Positions 19,027-27,400 of a stretch of DNA of 64,000 bases are shown piece by piece (position 1 is the first letter of the stretch; each line of letters begins with the position of its first letter). This DNA is from an uncultured Winogradskyella sp. GTDB taxonomy: Bacteria > Bacteroidota > Bacteroidia > Flavobacteriales > Flavobacteriaceae. Position numbers and translations under genes: made by a program. The stretch spans positions 248,001-312,000 of the forward strand of contig CAJXLB010000001.1 in the NCBI GenBank assembly GCA_913055905.1, read 5' to 3'. The notes below the pieces were generated by a model, which made no database searches, was not told where the DNA came from, and saw only the letters and a list, made by a program, of their open reading frames with translations.

Positions 19027-19548
19027 ATGAAATCAATATTGCGTATTATAGTTCTCATTTCTCTTTTTTGGTCTTGTAAATCCCAAAGCGCGTCAACAGA
19101 AAAAATTGAACACGGGACCGCCATAAAGAATGACACAACACAGGTGATGGCTGTAGCAAAGGATAACACAAATCAAGACCAAGAAAATCTCGCTGTGGTT
19201 TATAGTGCCTCATCACGTGGTTTTTTTGAATATATCAAAATAACCGAATCCGAGACAATACTTTCTGAGGATAGGTACTTAAAATCTATAAGAACATATC
19301 CAACAAAATCTAAAGATTGGGAGGCTCTTGTTAAATTCATTGATTCAACGGATTATAAAAAATTCAAAACCCTTGAAGCGCCAACAGGGAAAAGACTATA
19401 TGATGGTGCAGCTCACGCTTTACTCACCATTGTAGATGGAAAAGAAGAACTCACAACACCTTCCTTTGATCACGGACATCCACCTAAGGATATTTTAAAC
19501 TTTGTGGCCAAAGTACTATCCATAAGAGAAGACCTTCAAAAACAATAG
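19027..19548 (+). CDS. Lipoprotein of unknown function
   Basis: A 173-residue protein with lipobox LFWSC (C17), then a low-complexity Ser/Thr-rich stretch, then a compact domain: VVYSASSRGFFEYIKITE, RTYPTKSKDWEALVKFID and SFDHGHPPKDI. It has no recognised catalytic motif. It stands upstream of sufE, which has its own promoter element, so its link to the SUF genes is uncertain. Confidence 0.55.
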   Translation: MKSILRIIVLISLFWSCKSQSASTEKIEHGTAIKNDTTQVMAVAKDNTNQDQENLAVVYSASSRGFFEYIKITESETILSEDRYLKSIRTYPTKSKDWEALVKFIDSTDYKKFKTLEAPTGKRLYDGAAHALLTIVDGKEELTTPSFDHGHPPKDILNFVAKVLSIREDLQKQ

Positions 19549-19556
19549 CTATTTTG

Positions 19557-19564
19557 TAACTTTG
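19557..19564 (+). promoter_or_regulatory. -7 promoter element for sufE
   Basis: TAACTTTG (full consensus) is 18 bases before the sufE ATG, suggesting sufE is transcribed separately from sufA-S. Confidence 0.45.
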
Positions 19565-19581
19565 TAATAAATTAATGAGTT

Positions 19582-20004
19582 ATGACTATAGAAGAAGTCC
19601 AAAATGAAATCATTGATGAGTTTTCAATGTTTGAGGATTGGGAAGAACGCTACCAATATATGATAGACCTTGGTAAAACATTGCCTCTCATTGACGAGAA
19701 GTATAAAACGGATGATCATATCATTAAAGGCTGCCAAAGTAAGGTTTGGGTACATGCAGAAATGGATAAGGATAAGGTAAAATTTACCGCAGATAGCGAT
19801 GCCATAATAACAAAAGGAATTATTGCCATCTTAATACGTGTTTTCTCAAATCAAAGCCCACAGGACATTATTGAGGCTAATGCTGATTTTATTGATAAAA
19901 TAGGCTTAAAGGAACATTTATCGCCAACACGCGCCAATGGTCTTGTAAGCATGATAAAACAACTAAAAATGTATGCCATCGCATACCAAACACAACTGAA
20001 TTAA
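19582..20004 (+). CDS. sufE: Cysteine desulphuration protein SufE
   Basis: Accepts sulphur from SufS and delivers it to SufB. The active-site cysteine is C51 in IKGCQSKVW. Residues 1-140 form the SufE fold with the central VKFTADSDA strand. Its stop is 1 base from the next start (20006), so it is coupled to the DUF59 gene. Confidence 0.95.
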   Translation: MTIEEVQNEIIDEFSMFEDWEERYQYMIDLGKTLPLIDEKYKTDDHIIKGCQSKVWVHAEMDKDKVKFTADSDAIITKGIIAILIRVFSNQSPQDIIEANADFIDKIGLKEHLSPTRANGLVSMIKQLKMYAIAYQTQLN

Positions 20005-20005
20005 C

Positions 20006-20332
20006 ATGAGCGATACAACAATAGATACCAAAATAATAGGAGACAAAATAGTAAGAGTCCTTAAAACTATTTACGACCCTGAAATTCCCGTGGACATTTA
20101 CGAATTAGGCTTAATTTATGATGTTTTTGTAAATGAAGACTCAGAAGTAAAGATTTTAATGACACTAACGTCTCCAAACTGTCCGGTTGCAGAAACGCTT
20201 CCTTTAGAAGTCGAGGAAAAGGTAAAATCCATAAACGAAATTAAAGATGCTGAGGTTGAAATTACCTTTGATCCACCTTGGTCACAAGACCTAATGAGTG
20301 AAGAAGCCAAGTTGGAATTGGGAATGCTTTAA
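20006..20332 (+). CDS. DUF59/MIP18-family SufT-like protein
   Basis: A 108-residue Fe-S maturation factor. Family motifs are YDPEIPVDIYELGLIYDV and TSPNCPVAETLP with the conserved reactive cysteine, and FDPPWSQDLMSEEAK at the end. Such proteins aid Fe-S cluster maturation. It is coupled to sufE and precedes the DUF2480 gene. Confidence 0.9.
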   Translation: MSDTTIDTKIIGDKIVRVLKTIYDPEIPVDIYELGLIYDVFVNEDSEVKILMTLTSPNCPVAETLPLEVEEKVKSINEIKDAEVEITFDPPWSQDLMSEEAKLELGML

Positions 20333-20358
20333 GTCCTTGATTACACTTTAAGAAATAT

Positions 20359-20880
20359 ATGGAAGGAGAGATTGTAAATAGAGTGGCCAACAGTAAGCTC
20401 AAGGTAATTGATTTGGAAGATTACTACCCAAATGGCAATCGCGTTCTTTTAGATATAAAAGATTGGTTGTTTGAAGGTCTGGTCCTTAGAGAAAAGGACT
20501 TTAGAAAGTCTGTTTCAGAACACGATTGGTCTCAATATACAGACTGCTATGTTGCCTTATACTGCTCTACAGAAGCCATTGTTCCCGATTGGGCCTACAT
20601 GCTCATAGCCACTAATCTGGAGGAATATTCCAAACTAACCATTGTAGGAACCTTAGAGGAACTAGAGTCTATACTTTATTCTCAAATTATCAATGACCTA
20701 GACCTTAAACCGTTTGAAGGTTTGCCTGTAATCATCAAGGGATGTGCGCACAAACCCGTACCAACAAATGCTCTAGTCTTGCTCACACAAAAGCTGAAAC
20801 CGATAGTTAAATCAATAATGTTTGGTGAGGCCTGTTCATCCGTACCCTTATTCAAGAACAAAAAGAAGGCCTTGAAATAG
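20359..20880 (+). CDS. DUF2480-family protein
   Basis: A 173-residue protein of a family restricted to Bacteroidota and typically found next to sufE/DUF59. It is recognised from IVNRVANSKLKVIDLEDYYP and TDCYVALYCSTEAIVPDWAY, which contain cysteines. Function unknown; the steady genomic neighbourhood suggests a link to Fe-S assembly. It starts 26 bases after the DUF59 stop. Confidence 0.8.
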   Translation: MEGEIVNRVANSKLKVIDLEDYYPNGNRVLLDIKDWLFEGLVLREKDFRKSVSEHDWSQYTDCYVALYCSTEAIVPDWAYMLIATNLEEYSKLTIVGTLEELESILYSQIINDLDLKPFEGLPVIIKGCAHKPVPTNALVLLTQKLKPIVKSIMFGEACSSVPLFKNKKKALK

Positions 20881-20947
20881 CTTTGTTCAATAAGCATTCG
20901 TCTTTGAGATTTAATAAAAATAAAAGTCCTTATTTTTCTTAAAACTT

Positions 20948-20955
20948 TATATTTG
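20948..20955 (+). promoter_or_regulatory. -7 promoter element for DUF3078 gene
   Basis: TATATTTG (full consensus), 45 bases upstream of the ATG at 21001. Confidence 0.5.
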
Positions 20956-21000
20956 TCGCCGTAAGCACAATTACTTTTAACCATTAGCTATTTAATTACG

Positions 21001-21939
21001 ATGAAAAAATTACTATTATCAATCCTAGCGGTGATGGTATTTACCGTGGGTTTTACGCAAACAAAAGAGGAGTTGGAGTCTCAGAAAGCTGAGGTACAGG
21101 CAGAGGCTGATAAATTTCAGGCCAAAGCCGATTCCATCCAAGGCATTATAGACGCACTCCCTGGATGGCGCATTGGAGCCTTTGGTACTATTGGCGGTAG
21201 CTTGTCTCAATTTAATAATTGGTACGCACAAGGTTCACCAAATAACGAAGCTGGAAATATTGGCTTTACAGTAAACGGATATGCCAACAAAATTGAGGAC
21301 AAATACTTCTGGAAAAATGCACTAACCCTTAACCTCAATTGGATCAAGTTTGATGATAAGGACGACCCAAATGACGACGATAGTTTCAGAGCTGCAACAG
21401 ATGTGTTTAATCTTTCTTCACTTTACGGCTACAGGGTTAGCGATTCTTGGGCCGTTTCAGCATTTGGTGAATACCGTACGACACTGATTGATAATTTTAA
21501 TGATCCAGGATATTTAGACTTAGGTGTTGGTATGACCTGGACACCCAATGCAGATTTAACTGTAGTCATTCACCCGCTGAACTATAACTTTGTGTTTTCT
21601 AGCGGTGATACGGTTTTTGATTCTTCACTTGGTGCTAAAATTGTTGCAGATTACACCAAAACTATTGGAAACCTAAATATTAAATCTAATTTCTCTACTT
21701 TTCAAAGCTACGAAGACTCAAATCTTTCAAATTGGACTTGGACAAACTCCCTTGGATACACGATCTGGGAGAATATTGGTGTAGGATTTGACTTTGCATT
21801 AAGAGATAATAAGCAAGAAGCGCTTAATTACATTCAGAATTTAGACCCAGCGCTTGGTGGTAATCCAAACGAAACGTTTGACAGCGTAGATAATGACTTA
21901 CAGACGTTTTGGACATTTGGTCTAAGTTACAAGTTCTAA
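21001..21939 (+). CDS. DUF3078-family outer membrane beta-barrel protein
   Basis: Signal peptide MKKLLLSILAVMVFTVGFTQ, a short coiled-coil stretch (about 22-50), then a beta-rich domain (GTIGGSLSQFNNW, WKNALTLNLNWIKF, GVGMTWTPN) ending in an aromatic residue (LSYKF), the mark of an outer-membrane barrel. DUF3078 proteins are common in Flavobacteriia; function unknown. Followed by a two-way terminator with hflX. Confidence 0.82.
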   Translation: MKKLLLSILAVMVFTVGFTQTKEELESQKAEVQAEADKFQAKADSIQGIIDALPGWRIGAFGTIGGSLSQFNNWYAQGSPNNEAGNIGFTVNGYANKIEDKYFWKNALTLNLNWIKFDDKDDPNDDDSFRAATDVFNLSSLYGYRVSDSWAVSAFGEYRTTLIDNFNDPGYLDLGVGMTWTPNADLTVVIHPLNYNFVFSSGDTVFDSSLGAKIVADYTKTIGNLNIKSNFSTFQSYEDSNLSNWTWTNSLGYTIWENIGVGFDFALRDNKQEALNYIQNLDPALGGNPNETFDSVDNDLQTFWTFGLSYKF

Positions 21940-21960
21940 GCAAATAAAGTTTATAATGAA

Positions 21961-21987
21961 AAAAGGGGTCTTGTTTAGACCTCTTTT
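21961..21987. terminator. Bidirectional terminator between DUF3078 gene and hflX
   Basis: Stem AAAAGGGGTC/GACCTCTTTT (one G-T wobble) with a 7-base loop and flanking A- and T-runs, so it can work from both sides. Confidence 0.8.
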
Positions 21988-21988
21988 T

Positions 21989-23197
21989 TTATGTGATATC
22001 CTCAACATCGGGATAAAGAAAATTATTATAAGGAAACCGAGTAATATGGATCTTTCTAACTTCCTTGTAAACGCGTTTTCTAAAATCTTCAAGGTTTTCC
22101 TTATTTAAGGCAGATATGAACAACGCTTTGTCTCCCAATTTGGACATCCATGTGCGCTTCCAGTCTTCAATCGTATAATGTGCCTTTGTTGGTTCATCTT
22201 CATTATTTTCTTCTAGTGGTTCTGGTTGATAGGCGTCTATTTTATTAAACACCATAATTGTTGGCTTATCCTTGGCATCTATCTCATCCAAAATTTGATT
22301 CACTGAGTCTATATGCTCTTCAAAATTAGAATGTGAAATATCTACAACATGAAGCAGTAAATCGGCTTCACGGACTTCGTCTAGAGTGCTTTTAAAGGAT
22401 TCCACTAATTGTGTGGGTAGTTTTCTTATAAAACCAACCGTGTCACTGACTAAAAAAGGTAAATTTCCTATGACTACTTTTCTCACCGTCGTATCTAAAG
22501 TGGCAAAAAGTTTGTTTTCTGCAAAAACCTCGCTTTTGCTAATGACATTCATTAATGTAGACTTTCCAACGTTGGTATAACCAACCAGAGCCACTCTAAC
22601 AAGCTTCCCTCGATTGCCGCGTTGAACGGCCATTTGCTTATCTATTGTTTTTATCTTTTTCTTTAGCAACGCGATCTTATCCCTAACTATACGCCTATCG
22701 GTTTCTATTTCAGTTTCACCAGGTCCTCTCATTCCTATACCTCCTTTTTGTCGCTCAAGGTGAGTCCACATTCCTTTAAGCCTTGGCAACAAATATTCAC
22801 ATTGCGCCAACTCTACTTGTGTTCTGGCGTAGCTGGTCTGTGCGCGCTGGGCAAAAATGTCAAGAATAAGATTCGTACGGTCTAGTATTTTACATTTAAG
22901 AATCTTACTAATATTTCGTTCTTGGGCCGGAGAGAGTTCGTCATCAAATATTACGGTACCAACATCATTAGCCTTAACAAATTGCTGTACCTCTTCCATT
23001 TTACCAGACCCAATAAAAGTCTTAGGGTTTGGCATATCCATTTTTTGGGTAAAGCGTTCTACAACTTCACCTCCTGCCGTGTAGGTTAAGAACTCTAACT
23101 CATCCAAGTACTCTTTAGAACGCGATTCATCTTGGTCTTTTGTAATAATCCCGATCAAAACAACCGTTTCTAAAGCTATATCTTTCTTTTCAATCAT
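21989..23197 (-). CDS. hflX: Ribosome-associated GTPase HflX
   Basis: A 402-residue GTPase that splits or rescues ribosomes under stress. HflX-specific N-terminal domain (FIGSGKMEEVQQFV, FDDELSPAQERNI) and helical region (YLLPRLKGMWTHLERQKGGI) precede the G domain: G1 GYTNVGKST, G3 DTVGFI, G4 NKID. A TACCTTTG promoter element at 23213-23220 stands 16 bases upstream. Confidence 0.95.
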   Translation of the reverse strand: MIEKKDIALETVVLIGIITKDQDESRSKEYLDELEFLTYTAGGEVVERFTQKMDMPNPKTFIGSGKMEEVQQFVKANDVGTVIFDDELSPAQERNISKILKCKILDRTNLILDIFAQRAQTSYARTQVELAQCEYLLPRLKGMWTHLERQKGGIGMRGPGETEIETDRRIVRDKIALLKKKIKTIDKQMAVQRGNRGKLVRVALVGYTNVGKSTLMNVISKSEVFAENKLFATLDTTVRKVVIGNLPFLVSDTVGFIRKLPTQLVESFKSTLDEVREADLLLHVVDISHSNFEEHIDSVNQILDEIDAKDKPTIMVFNKIDAYQPEPLEENNEDEPTKAHYTIEDWKRTWMSKLGDKALFISALNKENLEDFRKRVYKEVRKIHITRFPYNNFLYPDVEDIT

Positions 23198-23212
23198 AAT
23201 AAATTATTGCAA

Positions 23213-23220
23213 CAAAGGTA
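23213..23220 (-). promoter_or_regulatory. -7 promoter element for hflX
   Basis: Minus strand TACCTTTG (full consensus), 16 bases upstream of the hflX ATG. Confidence 0.5.
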
Positions 23221-23267
23221 AACAAATGAATGTTTCTCATTAGGTGATAAAGTTCTATATTTATCCA

Positions 23268-24221
23268 ATGGCAGCGGAAGAAAACATAATTCACACCATT
23301 GGATTCTATAATATTGAAAATCTATTTGATACCGTTAATAATCCAAACACCAATGATGATGATTTTCTGCCTTTTTCGAGAAAACGCTGGACGGAAAAAC
23401 GCTATACCAATAAACTTATAAAAATAGGCAATGTCATTTCTGAGATTGGAGATGAAAACATAGATAAAAGTCCTGTTATTGTAGGTTTAGCTGAAGTTGA
23501 AAATAAATCGGTTCTGCAGGACCTTGTTCAAATAAAGACCCTTGAAGACGAAAAATACAGCTTTATCCATTACGACTCCTCCGACGAACGCGGTGTAGAT
23601 GTCGCTTTACTTTATAAAAGTGATGCCTTTAAAATACTTCATTCCGAAACCTTTGCAGTGTATTTAGAGGACGAATTTGGGGAACGCGATTACACTAGAG
23701 ACATTCTGTTGGTACAGGGCCTTTTGGAAAATGAAAAATTTAGCGTTCTTGTAAACCACTGGTCTTCGAGAAGAGAGGGAAAAGAAGAAACCAAATACAA
23801 ACGATTGGCGGCCGCCCAAAAATTGAATAGCATCATTAAAACCATAAGAATGGCCAATGCCGACGAAAAAATAATCGTAATGGGCGACTTTAATGATAAT
23901 CCAGATAACGACAGCCTAAAACTGTTAGAAACTGAGAGCGGGTTGTTCAATCCATTTAAAACGGTTTGGTCTAGAAACAGAGGAAGCCTAAACCACAATT
24001 TTCAGTGGCATATGTTCGACCAAATATTGTGTTCTACCAATTTATTAAACACCTCGACATCTAAATTATCCTTTAGTGATGCCAATATCTTTGATGAACG
24101 ATTTTTAACGCAATACCATGGCAAGTTCAAAGGACAGCCTTTTAGAACCTATGTAGGAAAGCGCTACAAGGGTGGTTATAGCGACCATTTTCCGGTGTAT
24201 ATAAATTTAAAACGACCTTAA
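23268..24221 (+). CDS. Endonuclease/exonuclease/phosphatase-fold enzyme
   Basis: A 317-residue EEP-fold phosphodiesterase or nuclease. Catalytic motifs are YNIENLF, GLAEVEN, NHWSSR, MGDFND and the C-terminal YSDHFPVY pair. No signal peptide is clear, so the enzyme may be cytoplasmic; a DNase or phosphatase role cannot be distinguished. An in-frame GTG at 23244 exists, but the ATG at 23268 (MAAEENIIHTIGF) is preferred. Confidence 0.85.
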   Translation: MAAEENIIHTIGFYNIENLFDTVNNPNTNDDDFLPFSRKRWTEKRYTNKLIKIGNVISEIGDENIDKSPVIVGLAEVENKSVLQDLVQIKTLEDEKYSFIHYDSSDERGVDVALLYKSDAFKILHSETFAVYLEDEFGERDYTRDILLVQGLLENEKFSVLVNHWSSRREGKEETKYKRLAAAQKLNSIIKTIRMANADEKIIVMGDFNDNPDNDSLKLLETESGLFNPFKTVWSRNRGSLNHNFQWHMFDQILCSTNLLNTSTSKLSFSDANIFDERFLTQYHGKFKGQPFRTYVGKRYKGGYSDHFPVYINLKRP

Positions 24222-24252
24222 TCTACCTTAAACCATTTATCGATTATTACTA

Positions 24253-24281
24253 CCGTTAATCTATTATAACATTGTTAACGG
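24253..24281. repeat. Inverted repeat upstream of the adhesin gene
   Basis: CCGTTAA at 24253-24259 is mirrored by TTAACGG at 24275-24281, with a 15-base loop. It lies in the 209-base gap before the adhesin and could be an operator; a 7-bp palindrome is weak evidence. Confidence 0.25.
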
Positions 24282-24430
24282 ACTGTTAATAACCATTTTT
24301 TTTATCTTCGATTTGGTTAATAAGCATAAGCACTTATCCCATTTTTGCCCCAAAAAAATTTTATAAAAAATCACATCTTTATAATGCTTTGATTATAAAG
24401 ATTATATAATTTCTAACAAACCAAATACTA

Positions 24431-27400
24431 ATGAAAAAAGTTACATTGTTTTTATTCATTTTTGGATGCTTCTTGGCTTTGAATGCTCAGCATGTATTCG
24501 ATCCTGTGGCTGGGCCAATTAATGTTCCTGAGGGAACACCTCCCACCGTTAATATTAATGATAGTGGAAATGCTGCTGGAGTACCGGCTTCCAGTACAGG
24601 CACCTATAACTCATTCTCTGTGTCCGTTGACTGGGTTAATACCAATAATGCTTGGTCTAATGAAGCTGATTTAACTATCACCACAGCAGCTGGAAGTATT
24701 ACCATAGACCCTCCAACATCTGGTGCTCTTGCCGGAACGGGAGACACAACTCTAACTTTTGAAGGGGATTTAGCTGGTCTATATGACCCTCAAACAGATG
24801 GTTTGTTAGAGTTAACTCTAAATCAATCGTTTGGTGGTTCTAGCGCCGATTGGTCAAATATTGTGGTTACAATTTTTGAAACACCAACCTGTCCAGAGCC
24901 TTCTGGCCTTACTATTTCAGCTTTAACTTCAGATAGTGTAGATCTCGATTGGACGGCAGGAAATGTTGAAACAACATGGAATATAGAATGGAATGGCGGC
25001 GCAGATTTCACGCCAGGCAATGGAGAAGAAGAAGGCAGTACAACAGTGAACACAAATCCTACGACTTCATTATCTGGACTTACACCATCTACACAATATT
25101 TCTTATACTATCAAGCAGAATGCGGACCTGGAGACAATAGCCTTTGGGTTGGACCTGTTAATTTCACCACATTAAATGTACCACCTCCAGCACCTGTTGG
25201 TGTAACTTGTAGTACAGGTGATTCTTCGTTTATTTACACGGCAGAATTTGACGCTTTTGAAGGATGGACTGGAGATTTAACCACAACAGACCAGTCTGGT
25301 TTTTGGGAAATTCCAGGTGCCTCTGGGTCATTTGACACAGGTCCTGATGCAGCATTTAGTGGTGCTAATTACATGAATTATGAAGCCTCTGGTGGTGCTA
25401 CAAATACAGCTTCTGCTGTAAGTCCTGCCATTGATTTATCTTCAGCAACTGATGGCGCCGAGCTATCTTTTTACATGCACGCCTTTGGTGAAGATATGGG
25501 AACTTTAAACGTTGGTGTAGGAAACTCTGCAACTGGGCCATTTACAACTTTATTTACATGGGTTGGAGAATTACAAACATCCAATGGCGCTGATTGGGTT
25601 CCAGTGGGTATAAATTTAGATGCCTACCTTGGCCAAACCATATATGTTGAATTCAGTCACACAGGTACCGGAGATTTTAATGGAGATATGTCCATAGACC
25701 TTATGCGAGTTGAAACCTGTGGAACATTTTGTATTCCTCCAAGCAGTATAACTATTGCTAACCTAACCTCTGATTCAGTTGACTTTTCCTGGACCGCTAA
25801 TAGTGGAGAAACATCATGGGAATATGTGGTACAACCAGCAGGAACTGGTGTGCCAGCCAACGGTACAGTTGTAGGAGTTACAAATGTTAGTGAGACAAAC
25901 CTTACGCCAGAAACCGACTATGAGATTTATGTGCGAGCGAATTGTACAACTGGTGACAGTACTTGGGCAGGTCCCATTAACTTTACAACTCCTATTCAGA
26001 CCAGTTTTGTGCTGGACTGTGCCAACGGAGGCCCTGTTACTCAAGACTATTGTTATGAAAACGGTGGAGCCGCCAATCCTGTTATTTTCGAATTTACGAG
26101 CAATGATGGTACCTCTTTAAATCTAACTTTTAATTCTGGTAATGTAGAAAATGGCTGGGATGAACTAGTAGTGCTTGATTCTAATGGTACACCCTTTCCC
26201 GGTTTCGCCCCTGCAGATAATAATTACGGTAATGCTGGAGATATAAGTGGTTTAACATTTCAGTCTACTGGAGATACAATTTCTTTCTATATTAACTCAG
26301 ATGGTTCTGTCAGTTGTGGCAGTGGCAGTACAGCCTTAGCCGATGGTATTAATTACACTGTAAATTGCGCGACCTGTACGAATGCCGTTGCAGACTTTGC
26401 TGTTGTAAGTGATTGTATCAATGGCCCTCAATTTTTAGTTGAAGTTGATTTGACAGATTTAGGTAGTGCAAGTTCTGTCACCCTAAGTGACAACATCGAC
26501 CCTGCTAATAATCAAACTGTTAATGCGACTGGTGTTTACAGTTTCGGGCCTTATCCGAACAATACCAATGTTGTCATTTCTGTTGCAAACGATGATGACA
26601 GTAACTGTGTAATCTCAAGCACTTCTTTAACGCAAGACATTTGTACGGAAACCTTCTTGGATTGTGCTAATGGAGGCCCAGTTACCTTAGATTATTGTTA
26701 TGACGATGATGGTGATACAAACCCTGTTATCCTAACCTTTACAAGTCTGGATGGGACACCATTAAACCTAACCTTCAATTCTGGCTTTGTTGAGAATGGC
26801 TGGGACGAGCTCGTTGTCTTAGATTCCAACGGTACTCCTTTCCCTGGTTTCGCTCCAGCAGATGAGAATTATGGTAATGGTGGTAATATAGGTGGATTAA
26901 CATTTCAATCTACTGGAGACACCATATCTTGGTATGTTAATTCAGATGGTATTATAAGCTGTGCTGGTGGTTCTACTGGTTTAGCTGATGGTATCAATTA
27001 CACTGTTGCTTGTGCTACCTGTATAAATCCACAAGCGACCTATGCAGTTATTGATGATTGTGCCAATGGCGACCAATTTTTAATCGATGTGAATATTACC
27101 GATTTAGGTGATGCCACATCATTAACAATTTCAAATAACATCAATGGAGATACAGTAGACAATGTTACAACGCCGGGAATTTACCAAGTTGGACCTTTCC
27201 CTTTCCTTCAAGATGTAATAATTACGGTAAGTAATGATCAGGATGCAAATTGTGTAATTAATAGTCAACCTATTCAATTACTCGCATGTCCACCTGAAAA
27301 TGATAATCCTTGTGATGCTACGGTGGTAGGTGTAAATGCTGATGAATCGTGTACTGTTACTACACCTGGAACCATATTGGCAGCAACGCCTTCTGGAGTA

